Source: HK1 sp965221725 (lineage in GTDB: Bacteria; Pseudomonadota; Gammaproteobacteria; HK1). Taken from it: 64,000 nt of DNA. The notes under the pieces were generated by a model. It ran no database searches, was not told the DNA's origin, and saw nothing but the letters and a program-made list of their open reading frames with translations. Shown in pieces: positions 9,591 to 19,320 of the stretch (positions are counted from its first letter, which is position 1; each line of letters starts with the position of its first letter). The translations under genes and the position numbers were made by a program. The stretch is taken from contig OZ244909.1 in assembly GCA_965221725.1 (NCBI GenBank), positions 3,782,001 through 3,846,000 of the forward strand, given 5' to 3'.

Positions 9591-10193
9591 ATGATCAGTA
9601 CGCTGGAAGCGGCAGACCTGAAGGCAGCGGGTATCGGCGCCTTCTTCCAGCCGCGTGACCTCGCCCCGCTCGGGGTTTCCCATCGGAGGCTCCAGAGACT
9701 GGTCTCCCGGGGAGTGGTGCAGAGCTTCGGCAACGGACTCTATCGGCTGATCGAGGTTCCCGCCACGGAGTTCGAGACGATCGCGATGGTTGCCGCCGCT
9801 GTCCCCAAAGCCGTCGTGTGCCTGCTGACTGCGCTCCAGTACCACGAAATCGGCACCCAGTTGCCGCACAGAACCTGGATCGCGCTCGACCGCAAGGCTC
9901 GCAAGCCAATACATCCTCCGACCCGGCTGCGTATCGTTCGCTTCTCGGGACCGATGCTCACCTACGGGGTCGTCCGTCGCACGGCGCTCGGCGTGCCGTT
10001 TCGCGTCACCTCTCCTGCCCGCACCGTGGTGGACTGCTTCCGTTACCGCAACAAGTTCGGTCTCGACGTCGCGCTCGAAGCGCTGGACGACGCCCTCCAT
10101 TCGCGTATTACGACTGTGGACCAAATCATGCGTGCCGCCGAGGCCTGCCGTGCGCGTACGGTCCTTCGAACCTACCTCGAAGCGCGTCCGTAA
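9591..10193 (+). CDS. abiEi: AbiEi-family antitoxin of a type IV toxin-antitoxin system
   Basis: 200 residues from ATG 9591. The N-terminal winged helix (TLEAADLKAAGIGAFFQPRD, then LQRLVSRGVVQSFGNGLYRL) and the following VTSPARTVVDCFRYRNK block are typical of AbiEi antitoxins. These repress their own promoter and neutralise the AbiEii nucleotidyltransferase. The stop TAA overlaps the next ATG by one base (TAATG), so expression is coupled to the toxin. A perfect palindrome lies 16-47 bases upstream. The pair sits inside a broken type I restriction locus, a common setting for accessory defence genes. Confidence 0.8.
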   Translation: MISTLEAADLKAAGIGAFFQPRDLAPLGVSHRRLQRLVSRGVVQSFGNGLYRLIEVPATEFETIAMVAAAVPKAVVCLLTALQYHEIGTQLPHRTWIALDRKARKPIHPPTRLRIVRFSGPMLTYGVVRRTALGVPFRVTSPARTVVDCFRYRNKFGLDVALEALDDALHSRITTVDQIMRAAEACRARTVLRTYLEARP

Positions 10194-11113
10194 TGACACG
10201 CGGACCACTCCGAAACGTCGGCGCATCGGTCCGGGCAAGGTTGCTGCAGCGTAGTCGCAAGGCCGCCGACGACTTCCAGCTTCTGTTGCAGCGATACGGG
10301 GCGGAACGATTCCTCCACCGCCTTGGAGAATCCCCTTATCGTGAGCGTTTTGTTCTCAAGGGCGCGATGCTTCTCGCCGTCTGGGGCGGAGCGGTCTACC
10401 GCCCGACGCGCGATCTCGACTTCACCGGCTACGGAAGCTCTCTGCCTCACGATATACGCTCCGCCATCTGCGAGATCTGCGCCGTGCCGGTCGTCGATGA
10501 CGGAATCGTCTTCAACAGCGAAACGTTGACAATCGAGCCCATTCGCGGGCAGGACGAGTACGATGGCCTCCGCGCAGGCTTTGGAGCTACGCTCGACGGC
10601 GCGCAGATCAGAATGCGGATCGACATCGGATTCGGAAACGCCATCCAGCCGCCACCCATCGACGTGCACTATCCGGTGTTGCTGGACGCTCCGCGCCCCC
10701 GGATACGAGTGTATCCACGTGAAGCGGTCGTGGCCGAGAAGTTCCACGCAATGGTCAATTACGGGGAGCGAAACTCTCGTATCAAGGACTTCTACGACCT
10801 CCATGCGCTTGCGCAGCACTTCGAATTCGACGGTGAATGTCTCGTGTACGCGATCAGTGCAACCTTCGAGCGCCGTCGCACTCCACTCCCCGAGGAACCG
10901 CCGGCTGCGCTGACGCCGCGGTTCTACACCGATGTGGTCCGTGTCGAGCGATGGAAGATCTACTGCGACCGAAACGATCTGCCCGGAGCGCCACAGGATT
11001 TTGCTGTCGTGGGAGAATGCCTCCGATCGTTCTTCGGAGAACCGTGGGAGGCGATGGCACACCGGTTGGCATTCACCGGGAAGTGGCTCGCCGGTGGCCC
11101 ATGGTGTCGTTGA
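10193..11113 (+). CDS. abiEii: AbiEii nucleotidyltransferase toxin
   Basis: 306 residues from ATG 10193, sharing one base with the antitoxin stop. The nucleotidyltransferase core is visible: FVLKGAMLLAVW with TRDLDFTG carrying the DxD metal-binding pair (residues ~50-75), and later VAEKFHAMVNYG followed by SRIKDFYDL. AbiEii toxins transfer nucleotides to cellular targets and stop growth, acting in abortive infection when AbiEi is lost. The gene appears intact. About 270 bases without a gene follow before the hsdS remnant. Confidence 0.8.
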   Translation: MTRGPLRNVGASVRARLLQRSRKAADDFQLLLQRYGAERFLHRLGESPYRERFVLKGAMLLAVWGGAVYRPTRDLDFTGYGSSLPHDIRSAICEICAVPVVDDGIVFNSETLTIEPIRGQDEYDGLRAGFGATLDGAQIRMRIDIGFGNAIQPPPIDVHYPVLLDAPRPRIRVYPREAVVAEKFHAMVNYGERNSRIKDFYDLHALAQHFEFDGECLVYAISATFERRRTPLPEEPPAALTPRFYTDVVRVERWKIYCDRNDLPGAPQDFAVVGECLRSFFGEPWEAMAHRLAFTGKWLAGGPWCR

Positions 11114-11383
11114 GCGAGATCGGAAGGCGGAAGTCGTGATGGCAGGATGGCAAGAGCGACGATGTCCGCCGATTTGCCTGGCACCGACAAGAGCACTACT
11201 CCGTGCGTTGCTCCTGTTGGATTTTGGCACCGTTGTTGGCGGCCTTGTGGCGTTTCCTGGAGGGTGCGGAATTTGGTGGCGCGAGGACACGGCATCGTTC
11301 GGTGCTGGCCAGCGGGTGAGCGATGGCTTTGTGGAATGTGGTTGAGATTGGAGAACGATCTGTAATCAAGAGGTGCGACGTAG

Positions 11384-11962
11384 ATGGAGAAGTTGCTTCC
11401 CGATATCGCGGAGAACAGCAAGGGTTCCGCTGTCACTGCGGAACGCTACCGGTCGTATCTCGCCTATAGGGATTCCGGAGTCGAGTGGTTGGATCAGATT
11501 CCTATGCATTGGAGTGTGAAGCGCTTGAAGGAGATCGCGACCGTACAGCTTAGCAACGTCGATAAGAAGACCATCGATGGCGAAGGTGCCGTGCAGTTGT
11601 GCAACTATGTAGACGTATATTACAACCATAGGATAGAACGTGAAATTGAATTCATGCCTGCTACTGCAACACCAAACCAGATACGTCGTTTTTCTCTCCG
11701 AATGGGTGATGTCCTGATCACCAAAGATTCGGAGACATGGACGGACATTGCGGTACCAGCAGTTGTAATGGAGGATTTGCCCGGTGTTCTCTGCGGCTAC
11801 CATCTTGCGCACACAAGGCCTCAAGAGAAGATTGATGGTTTTTTCCTGGCGTATTGTATTGCAGCGATTGGCCCGCGTGACCAGTACCACATCGCCGCTA
11901 ATGGCATTACTCGGTTTGGCCTCACTGGCGATGCTATTAGAAATGGAATCTTTGCTATTCCA
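11384..11962 (+). pseudogene. hsdS: Type I specificity subunit HsdS, N-terminal fragment
   Basis: ATG 11384 opens a frame with the usual HsdS beginning, including YRDSGVEWLDQIPMHWSVKR and the target-recognition domain up to GLTGDAIRNGIFAIP. Homology then ends sharply near 11962, inside the region before the conserved helical spacer, and the next bases belong to hsdR in another frame. A whole HsdS has two recognition domains and about 400 residues, so more than half is gone. The local sequence is more AT-rich than its neighbours, as is common for hsdS recognition domains. It cannot specify a target as it stands. Confidence 0.8.
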
Positions 11963-13727
11963 TGTCATGGTCGAGCACTTCACTGCAAAGGTACGGAGCC
12001 GGATCGGTGGCCGGGCGAAGGCGATGATCGTCACCCGCTCGCGCCTGCACGCAGTGCGCTACAAGCGGGCGGTGGATGCCTGCCTCGCTGAACGGGGTGA
12101 TCCGTTCAAGGCGCTGGTCGCGTTCTCCGGGACCGTCGACGACGGTGGGAAGCCGTATACCGAGGCCGGCATGAACGGAATCCCGGAGACGCAGACGGCC
12201 AGGACCTTCAAAGGGTCGGAATACCGGTTCCTGATCGTCGCCAACAAATTCCGGACCGGATTCAACCAGCCGCTGCTGCACACGATGTATGTGGACAAGA
12301 GGCTCGGCGGCGTGAACGCCGTGCAGACGCTCTCGCGACTCAATCGCACCCACCCGGAGAAGCAGGACACGATGGTGCTCGACTTCGCCAACGAGGCGGA
12401 CGACATCAAGGCGGCCTTCGAGCCCTACTACGAGACGATCCTGCTGTCGGAGGCGACGGACCCGAACCTGCTCTACGAGATCCAGTCGCGACTGGAGGCG
12501 TTTCCGGTCTACGCGCAGTCCGACGTGGAAGGCTTCGCCGGGGCGTACTTCGACCCCAAAGCCAGGCAGGACCGCCTCTACGCCGTGCTTGCTCCCGTGG
12601 TCCAGCGCTTCGCCGAGCTTCCCGAGGACGAGCGGCAGGGCTTCCGCGGTCAGCTCACCGACTACGTGCGGCTCTATGCCTTCCTCGCTCAGGTGCTGAC
12701 CTTCGCCGATCCTGACCTGGAGAAATTCTACGTGTTCGCCCGGCACTTGCGCCGACGGCTGCCTCCCGATCGGCAGGAGCTACCGGTCGAGGTTCAGCGG
12801 AACATCGACATGGAGTCGTATCGGATTCGGGAGACGAGCCGGGGGCGAGTCGCACTCGATCGCAAGGCGGGCGTGCTGGACCCGATGGGCACGAAGGAAG
12901 CGTACGGCCGGCCACCGGACGAGGTCGAGACGCTCTCGCGGATCATCGCCGAGCTGAACGAACGTTTCGGTCTGGATCTCGGGCCGGAGCACCGCGTCAC
13001 CCTCGGCCGGATGATGGACCGGCTCGACGGGGACGCCGCGCTCGACGCGGCAGCCCGCGTGAACACCCGGGAGAACGTGCGGCTGACCTTCGACCACAGG
13101 GTCGAGCAGGTCATCCAGGAAATCGTCGACTCCAACTTCGACCTCTACAAACGTATCACGGACGACCGGTCCTTCGGTGATGTCATCAGGGATCTGCTCT
13201 TCGACCAGTACCTTCGTGGCCACCGCAGCGCGGAAGAGCTGATCAAGCAGGGAGAGTCGAAGACCCTGGAGTTCAAGTCCACGCTGCGCTGGAACCTGAA
13301 GGAGAACCGCAGAGACGACAAGCGTGTGACCCATGCCGCGCTGAAGACCATCGCCGCGTTCCTGAACACCGAGGGCGGCGATCTGTTGATCGGGGTGGCC
13401 GACTACGGCTCCATCGTCGGCATCGAGCGCGACGGGTTCGACAGCGATGACAGGTTCATGCTCCATCTCTCGCAGATAGTGCGAAACGGCCTGGGCGCTC
13501 GCGCCGGAACGTGCATCGACCCCAGGATGCAGGTAGTCGAAGGGAAGGGTGTCTGTGGGGTGAGCTGCCAGCGGAGTCCGGAGCCGGTGTTCCTCGCGTG
13601 GAAGGGGGTCGAAACTGCGGAGCAGGGCGATTTCTTCGTGCGCAGCGGACCCGGGACCGTGAAGCTCTCGGCGGAGGACACCAAGGCTTACATCCGCACC
13701 CGATTCGGTGCGGAAGGCGGTGAGTAG
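11963..13727 (+). pseudogene. hsdR: Type I restriction subunit HsdR, C-terminal part with AlbA_2 tail
   Basis: Homology begins at about GTC 11964 (VMVEHF, then GGRAKAMIVTRSRLHAVRYK) in a different frame from the hsdS fragment. The remaining ~588 codons hold the second helicase lobe, including TGFNQPLLHTMYVDKRLGG and QTLSRLNRTHPEKQ (motif VI), then the helical C-terminal region. The nuclease domain and Walker motifs are missing. The last ~160 residues form an AlbA_2 domain (KTLEFKSTLRWNL, FLNTEGGDLLIGVADYG), an uncommon extension of HsdR. Most likely one deletion joined hsdS to hsdR. No restriction activity is expected. Confidence 0.85.
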
Positions 13728-13775
13728 TACAGGGGACGGTTCGCCTGAAGGGCTGCACGCCGCCAGGGACTCCGA

Positions 13776-13846
13776 CCAGAATGATTTTTCCGTTCAACGT
13801 GCCTGCCCCTGCTGTCTTGAAGGGGGTTGGAGTCGATGAGCTGGAA
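13776..13846. repeat. Dispersed repeat, copy A (about 70 bases)
   Basis: This stretch, beginning CCAGAATGATTTTTCCGTTC and ending GGTTGGAGTCGATGAGC plus a few bases, is repeated with roughly 80 percent identity at 14397-14468 in the same orientation. The two copies flank the carboxymuconolactone decarboxylase-like gene. No open frame uses it. It resembles a small non-autonomous dispersed repeat. Confidence 0.65.
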
Positions 13847-13924
13847 TATCAATTTTGGTCAGGGTCTCAACGAGCCGCTCCGAGAGATGGACGAACCTCG
13901 GCCCGGCGCCGGGCCGGGTCTGGC

Positions 13925-14308
13925 TCAGTCGTTGCCGTCCATCTCGTCGAGGACTCGCCGCGCGATTCGGAAGCTCTCCACTCCGGCCGGGATTCCGCAG
14001 TAGATCGCGATCTGGTGCAGCACGTCTTTCAGCTCGTCGGGTGTGACCCCGTTGCGGATCGCGCCGCGGAAGTGCAGTTCGAACTCGTGGCTGCGGCCGA
14101 GCGCGGCCAGCATGCCGAGGTTCAGGATGCTGCGCTGCTTGCGGTCGAGGTGGGGGCTGCCCCAGATCTCGCCCCAGCAGTACTCGGTGACGAGGTTCTG
14201 GAACTCTCGGTTGAAGTCGGTGGCGCTCTGCATCGCCCGGCTGACGTACTCGTCTCCGAGCACCTCCGAGCGTACTTTCAGTCCGATCTCGTAACGTTCT
14301 CGATCCAT
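13925..14308 (-). CDS. Carboxymuconolactone decarboxylase-like (PcaC/AhpD-type) protein
   Basis: 127 residues from ATG 14308, with GGAGAG upstream, and close to the usual size of small single-domain members. The pattern RSILNLGMLAALGRSHEFELH followed by VLHQIAIYCGIPAGVESFRI is characteristic of the 4-carboxymuconolactone decarboxylase family. In the beta-ketoadipate pathway PcaC decarboxylates gamma-carboxymuconolactone. Many family members are instead peroxidase-like or of unknown role. No pca genes are near, so the exact reaction is open. The gene is bracketed by two copies of a ~70-base repeat. Confidence 0.8.
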   Translation of the reverse strand: MDRERYEIGLKVRSEVLGDEYVSRAMQSATDFNREFQNLVTEYCWGEIWGSPHLDRKQRSILNLGMLAALGRSHEFELHFRGAIRNGVTPDELKDVLHQIAIYCGIPAGVESFRIARRVLDEMDGND

Positions 14309-14396
14309 GGGTGCGGCTCTCCGTGATGATGTGAACAGATGTCCCCGGGACCGGTCCTCGCCACGAGCCGGTCGGGTCGGTGAGTCAGGATCCTGG

Positions 14397-14468
14397 CCAA
14401 AATGATTTTCCCGTTCAACGCGCCTGTACCTCCTGTGTGAAAGGGGATTGGCGTCGATGAGGCGGAAA
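14397..14468. repeat. Dispersed repeat, copy B (about 70 bases)
   Basis: Second copy of the repeat at 13776-13846: AAAATGATTTTCCCGTTC, a variable centre, then GGGGATTGGCGTCGATGAG. It lies just downstream, on the minus strand, of the oxidoreductase remnant at 14480-14545. Confidence 0.65.
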
Positions 14469-14479
14469 ATTGCTCTCGT

Positions 14480-14545
14480 TCAGTGTCCCTGACCCCGGGG
14501 CCGGAGGTTGTCCGGATCGTACCGGGCCTTGGCGAGCACGCGTGC
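14480..14545 (-). pseudogene. Remnant of a berberine-bridge-type FAD oxidoreductase C-terminus
   Basis: Reading the minus strand from the G tract gives ARVLAKARYDPDNLRPRGQGH and then TGA (14480-14482). The core KARYDPDN is the usual end of FAD-linked berberine-bridge-type oxidases, where it precedes a short tail. Only about 21 codons survive, and homology stops exactly at the homopolymer at 14546. The assignment rests on one short motif and is therefore tentative. Confidence 0.45.
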
Positions 14546-14576
<31 letters not shown>

Positions 14577-14605
14577 CGCCGATTCGGCTGAGCTCGCGCC
14601 CTGCG

Positions 14606-15637
14606 TCACTCGCGCGATCGCCACGGCGCCAGGATCTTGAGCGCTCGGTCCGGGTAGTCGGTGATGATCCCGTCGACCCCGAGTCGGGCCAGGGCGGACA
14701 TGTCGGCGGTCTCGTTGACCGTCCAGACCACTACCCGCAGGCCGAGCGCATGCGCCTCCGCCAGCGCCTCTTCCGTGAGATCACGGTAGTACGGCGACCA
14801 CACCGCGCACCCGGCGGCGATCACCATGCGCGGCACCGAGCCGTCGAACGCGTCGATGTCGAGCCCCGCCGTCCAGGGTGAAGGGCCGGGCCGGCCTCGG
14901 AGGAGGTTGTCGTGCCAAGGCCGCTCGGCGGTGAGGCAGACGGTCGAGAGTTCGGGCGCCAGCGCGCGCGCCTCGTGGAGGACCCGCCAGTCGAACGACT
15001 GGAGGTTGGCCCGGTCCATCATTCCTTCCGTGCGCAGCACCTCGACCACCGCGCGGGCGAACTCCGCCGGCCCCGCCGTCTCATGCGGCGCGAGCGGGCT
15101 CACCTTGGATTCGATGTTGAAGCGGACTGCGCCGGCATCAGGCCGCCGCCCCAAGGCCAGCACTTCGGTCAGGGTCGGGATGCGGGTGCCGTCTCGCGGC
15201 TCCTGATCGGGAAACCGCGCCGCGACGGGGCTTCCCGGCGCGACGCGCCCGACATCGAATTCCGCCAGATCCGCGAGGTCCAGCGCGTCGAGGAACGGTC
15301 CCGGTGGCGTGAGCCAGGCCCCGGTCGCGTCCCGGGTGCGGTCCGGATCGAGGGCGCGATCGTGGTACACGACGGGCACGCCGTCTCGGGTCACACCGAG
15401 GTCGAGTTCCAGTACGTCGACGCCGAGCGCGATGGCGCGCCCGAACGCGGGGATCGTGTTCTCGGGCAGCAGTCCGCGGGCCCCGCGATGCCCCTGGACC
15501 TCGATCGCGCGGGCGCTCATGACGCCGAGCCCGCACAGCAGCGCGATGAGCGCAGCGCACCGCAGGAATCGTGGCACGAGTGCGTTCGTGGGGGTGCGCT
15601 CGACTCGGGAGGTTCCTCGTTTCCGGTCCGGAGACAT
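14606..15637 (-). CDS. ugpQ: Glycerophosphodiester phosphodiesterase
   Basis: I choose ATG 15637 (343 residues) because a hydrophobic signal segment (CAALIALLCGLGVMSARA) follows shortly after, suggesting export to the periplasm. The mature part begins VQGHRGARGLLPENTIPAF, the catalytic GDPD motif with the HRG and EN residues, followed by LELDLGVTRDGVPVVYHD with metal-binding Glu and Asp and the second His. The enzyme splits glycerophosphodiesters into glycerol-3-phosphate and an alcohol. It lies downstream of ugpC in the same orientation, so it would feed the Ugp importer. The exact start is uncertain because the ribosome site is weak. Confidence 0.85.
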   Translation of the reverse strand: MSPDRKRGTSRVERTPTNALVPRFLRCAALIALLCGLGVMSARAIEVQGHRGARGLLPENTIPAFGRAIALGVDVLELDLGVTRDGVPVVYHDRALDPDRTRDATGAWLTPPGPFLDALDLADLAEFDVGRVAPGSPVAARFPDQEPRDGTRIPTLTEVLALGRRPDAGAVRFNIESKVSPLAPHETAGPAEFARAVVEVLRTEGMMDRANLQSFDWRVLHEARALAPELSTVCLTAERPWHDNLLRGRPGPSPWTAGLDIDAFDGSVPRMVIAAGCAVWSPYYRDLTEEALAEAHALGLRVVVWTVNETADMSALARLGVDGIITDYPDRALKILAPWRSRE

Positions 15638-15649
15638 CCCCGGGATCGA

Positions 15650-15683
15650 GCGTATCCCGCCCTCGTTCGAGGGCGGGATACGC
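15650..15683. terminator. Strong hairpin between ugpC and ugpQ
   Basis: Sixteen-base arms GCGTATCCCGCCCTCG and its exact complement are separated by TT. No T-run follows on either strand, so it may be a REP-like palindrome or a transcript-stabilising stem rather than a classic terminator. It lies just upstream of the chosen ugpQ start. Confidence 0.6.
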
Positions 15684-15755
15684 CCCCGAAGCCGGCGTCG
15701 CCACATATCCGGCGGACCGCCCTGATCTGTCCTGTAATCGACATTCAAGGATGAC

Positions 15756-16841
<1,086 letters not shown>

Positions 16842-16997
16842 GCCGTCAGATCCTCCGGCCCGTTTGGTGCCGGTGACCCGGCCGGCGCCCTGGGGGGGGT
16901 GCGCCTCCGCGCCGCACCCGGCTCTCGCGGCCGCCCGGACCACCCCGACCCACCCGGTATCTTCGATTCGTTCCCCTGCCCATGCTCGCGCTGCCCG

Positions 16998-17536
16998 CTA
17001 CTTCTCCTGCTCGATCAGCCCCTTCACGAACAGGCGCTGCATGAAGATCACCACCAGCACCGGCGGCAGCATCGCGAGCATCGATGTCGCCATGACCTGG
17101 TGCCATACCGGCTCCGAGTCCGGCACGGTGAGCATGCGCTGGATCCCCATGACGATGGTGTAGTAGCCCTCGTCGGTGGTCACCAGCAGCGGCCACAGGT
17201 ACTGGTTCCAGCCGTAGATGAAGAGGATCACGAACAGCGCCGCGATGTTGGTCCTCGACAGCGGCAGCAGGATGTCGCGGAAGAACTTGAGCGGCCCCGC
17301 CCCGTCGATGCGCGCCGCCTCGGCCAGCTCCTCCGGCACCGTGAGGAAGAACTGGCGGAACAGGAAGGTCGCGGTTGCGCTCGCGATGAGCGGCACGGAG
17401 AGGCCCCAGTAGCTGTTCAGCATCCCCAGATCCGCCACCACCGCGAAGGTCGGCAGGATGCGCACCTCGACCGGCAGCATGAGGGTGATGAAGATGAGCC
17501 AGAAGCATGTCATGCGCAGCGGGAAGCGGAAGTAGA
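16998..17536 (-). pseudogene. ugpE: UgpE permease, C-terminal part, cut off by insertion
   Basis: Homology to UgpE runs from VYFRFPLRMTCFWLIFITLM (near 17530) to GLIEQEK at the stop 16998-17000. It includes the conserved EAA loop EELAEAARIDGAGPLKFF that contacts UgpC and the FIYGWNQYLWPLL segment. The N-terminal part lies at 22041-22329 on the same strand, about 4.5 kb away. Only a few codons appear lost at the junction. The part here has no start of its own in a sensible position. Confidence 0.9.
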
Positions 17537-18016
17537 CAGCGAGGCGGCCGCGCCGTCGAACGACGGCTCGTGAGAGTTGAGTGTAGGCGACGGCTTGGCG
17601 CTGGCCGACGCTAACCGCCAACCGAGATTCGGCCCGCCGGAGACGAAACGCCCTTTCGCCTGGGAGAGCTTGGCGGAAAGGTTCGATGCGGGGTTCTTCC
17701 CCGCTACGTAGATGCCTTGCGATTCGAGCCTCTCCCAAATCCGGCTTGAAGACAGTCCCCCGCTTCCAGCTTCCCGCAGGATTGCTTCAGCGGCGTCAAG
17801 AATGACAGAAGTGGGGGATGCTTCTGGCCTGTCGATCTGCCCTAATCCAAGAGCGTGATTTAGCTCGCGTGCCTTGGCTAGGACAGCGTTGTGCCTTCGG
17901 ACTAGATCGTCAATCTTCCGCTCTTGCTCCAAGATGTTCTTTTCGAGAGCGGCTAGATCAACGTCAAGATCGTGCACTGACTCCATGAGAATCTCCCGTT
18001 TCTCCCTAATGGTCAC
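17510..18016 (-). CDS. Coiled-coil plus winged-helix (HARE-HTH-like) protein, 3' end truncated
   Basis: The frame opens at GTG 18016 (168 codons), with an in-frame ATG at 17986. Residues 15-55 look like a coiled coil (LDVDLAALEKNILEQERKID). They are followed by a winged-helix-like block (VILDAAEAILREAGSGGLSS, RIWERLESQGIYV, GKNPASNLSAKLSQAKGRFV) resembling HARE-HTH or type II restriction-associated HTH domains. The last ~10 codons run into ugpE DNA, so the natural C-terminus is lost. It is the left-most gene of the DNA inserted in ugpE. No firm function can be given. Confidence 0.55.
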   Translation of the reverse strand: MTIREKREILMESVHDLDVDLAALEKNILEQERKIDDLVRRHNAVLAKARELNHALGLGQIDRPEASPTSVILDAAEAILREAGSGGLSSSRIWERLESQGIYVAGKNPASNLSAKLSQAKGRFVSGGPNLGWRLASASAKPSPTLNSHEPSFDGAAASLSTSASRCA

Positions 18017-18336
18017 GTGGTATACTCCGCGCGTATGAGGCGCCAGCCCGCCGAAAATGCAGGCATCGCGACGGACTGGCGCTGTTGTGTTACGTCAAGC
18101 TCTTCTGTATTGGGACATTGCCATCTCCTCCTTCCGCGAGGGGGTTGTAGTCCCCGGTCGTAGGGGCCGGGACCTTTCGCGGGACCGGGCCGCTACCCGG
18201 TCCCGCGAACCTTCCAAGCAATTATGTGCGATCATCCCAAGATTCGCAAGCGACATCTGCAAATTCCTCAATAGTTGGGGATTGAAACTTTCGGCATTCT
18301 CCTATATCCTGCCTTGCAAGTCATGAGGATATGGAC
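18017..18336. other. 320-base non-coding stretch with hairpins upstream of the IS1595 transposase
   Basis: No plausible gene is visible. A perfect 14-base stem (TTCGCGGGACCGGG, loop CCGCTA, then its complement) spans 18176-18209, preceded by further GC-rich inverted segments around 18140-18175. This stretch separates the divergent HTH and transposase genes. It should hold both promoters and possibly an internal end of the element. Confidence 0.55.
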
Positions 18337-19320
18337 ATGTCACGCACCGGCCCTGGCAAATCTCACCGCGACGGAATATCGCTCGTCGAGCTATTCCGCA
18401 AGTTCCCCAATGACGCGGCGGCGGAAGCCTACTTCGTCGAGCGCCGATGGCCAAATGGCGTTATCTGCCCGCATTGCGGCTCTGTGAACGTCCAGACCGG
18501 CGCGAAGCACAAGACGATGCCGTATCGCTGCCGGGAGAAGGAATGCGCCAAGCGGTTCAGCCCGAAGACCGGGACCGTCATGGAGGGATCGAAGCTGGGG
18601 ATGCAGACGTGGATGATCGCCACGTACCTCATGTCCACGAACCTGAAATCGGTGTCGAGCATGAAGCTCCACCGGGATCTGAGCATCAATCAGCGGTCGG
18701 CCTGGTTCCTCGCGCACCGGCTCCGGGTAGCGTTGTCCGAAGACAGGGGCGTGTTCGACGGCCCGGTCGAGGTGGACGAGACGTACATGGGCGGGAAGCG
18801 CAAGAACATGAGCAACGCCAAGCGCAAGGCCCTGGCGGACACCGGCCGCGGCGCCGTGGGCAAGACGGCGGTGGTCGGGGCGAAGGATCGGGCATCAAAC
18901 AAGGTCCGCGCTCGCGTGGTCAGGGACACCGACAAGCCGACTCTTCAGGGGTTCATCGCCAAGCACACCGACCCGTCAGCGACCGTCTACACCGACGACG
19001 CGGCGGCCTACGAGGGGATGCCATTTGACCACGGCGCAGTGAAGCACTCCGTAAAAGAGTACGTGCGCGGACAGATTCACACGAACGGCATTGAGTCGTT
19101 CTGGAGCATGTTGAAGCGGGCGCACATGGGCACGTTCCACAAGCTCTCCCCGAAGCACCTCGATCGCTACGTGCAGGAATTCGCCGGACGCCACAATCTG
19201 CGCGAGTCGGACACCATCGACATGATTGGCGCGGTGGCCGACAGGATGCAGGGCAAGCGGCTTCGTTACCGTGAGCTGATTGCGCCAAACGGGTTGTCGA
19301 GTGGGGCGCAGTCCGCGTGA
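18337..19320 (+). CDS. IS1595-family (ISXO2-like) transposase
   Basis: 327 residues from ATG 18337, with GAGG upstream (ATG 18331 is possible). Family members start in just this way (MSRTGPGKSHRDGISLVELF). An N-terminal zinc ribbon (CPHCGSVNV, then CREKECAKRF) precedes the DDE-type core: VEVDETYMGG (first Asp), VYTDDAAAYEGM (second Asp) and GIESFWSMLKRAHMG (acidic/Asn-type third position). The length is typical, so the enzyme may be active. Its TGA overlaps the GTG of the methyltransferase gene, which suggests the methyltransferase travels and is translated with it. Confidence 0.88.
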   Translation: MSRTGPGKSHRDGISLVELFRKFPNDAAAEAYFVERRWPNGVICPHCGSVNVQTGAKHKTMPYRCREKECAKRFSPKTGTVMEGSKLGMQTWMIATYLMSTNLKSVSSMKLHRDLSINQRSAWFLAHRLRVALSEDRGVFDGPVEVDETYMGGKRKNMSNAKRKALADTGRGAVGKTAVVGAKDRASNKVRARVVRDTDKPTLQGFIAKHTDPSATVYTDDAAAYEGMPFDHGAVKHSVKEYVRGQIHTNGIESFWSMLKRAHMGTFHKLSPKHLDRYVQEFAGRHNLRESDTIDMIGAVADRMQGKRLRYRELIAPNGLSSGAQSA

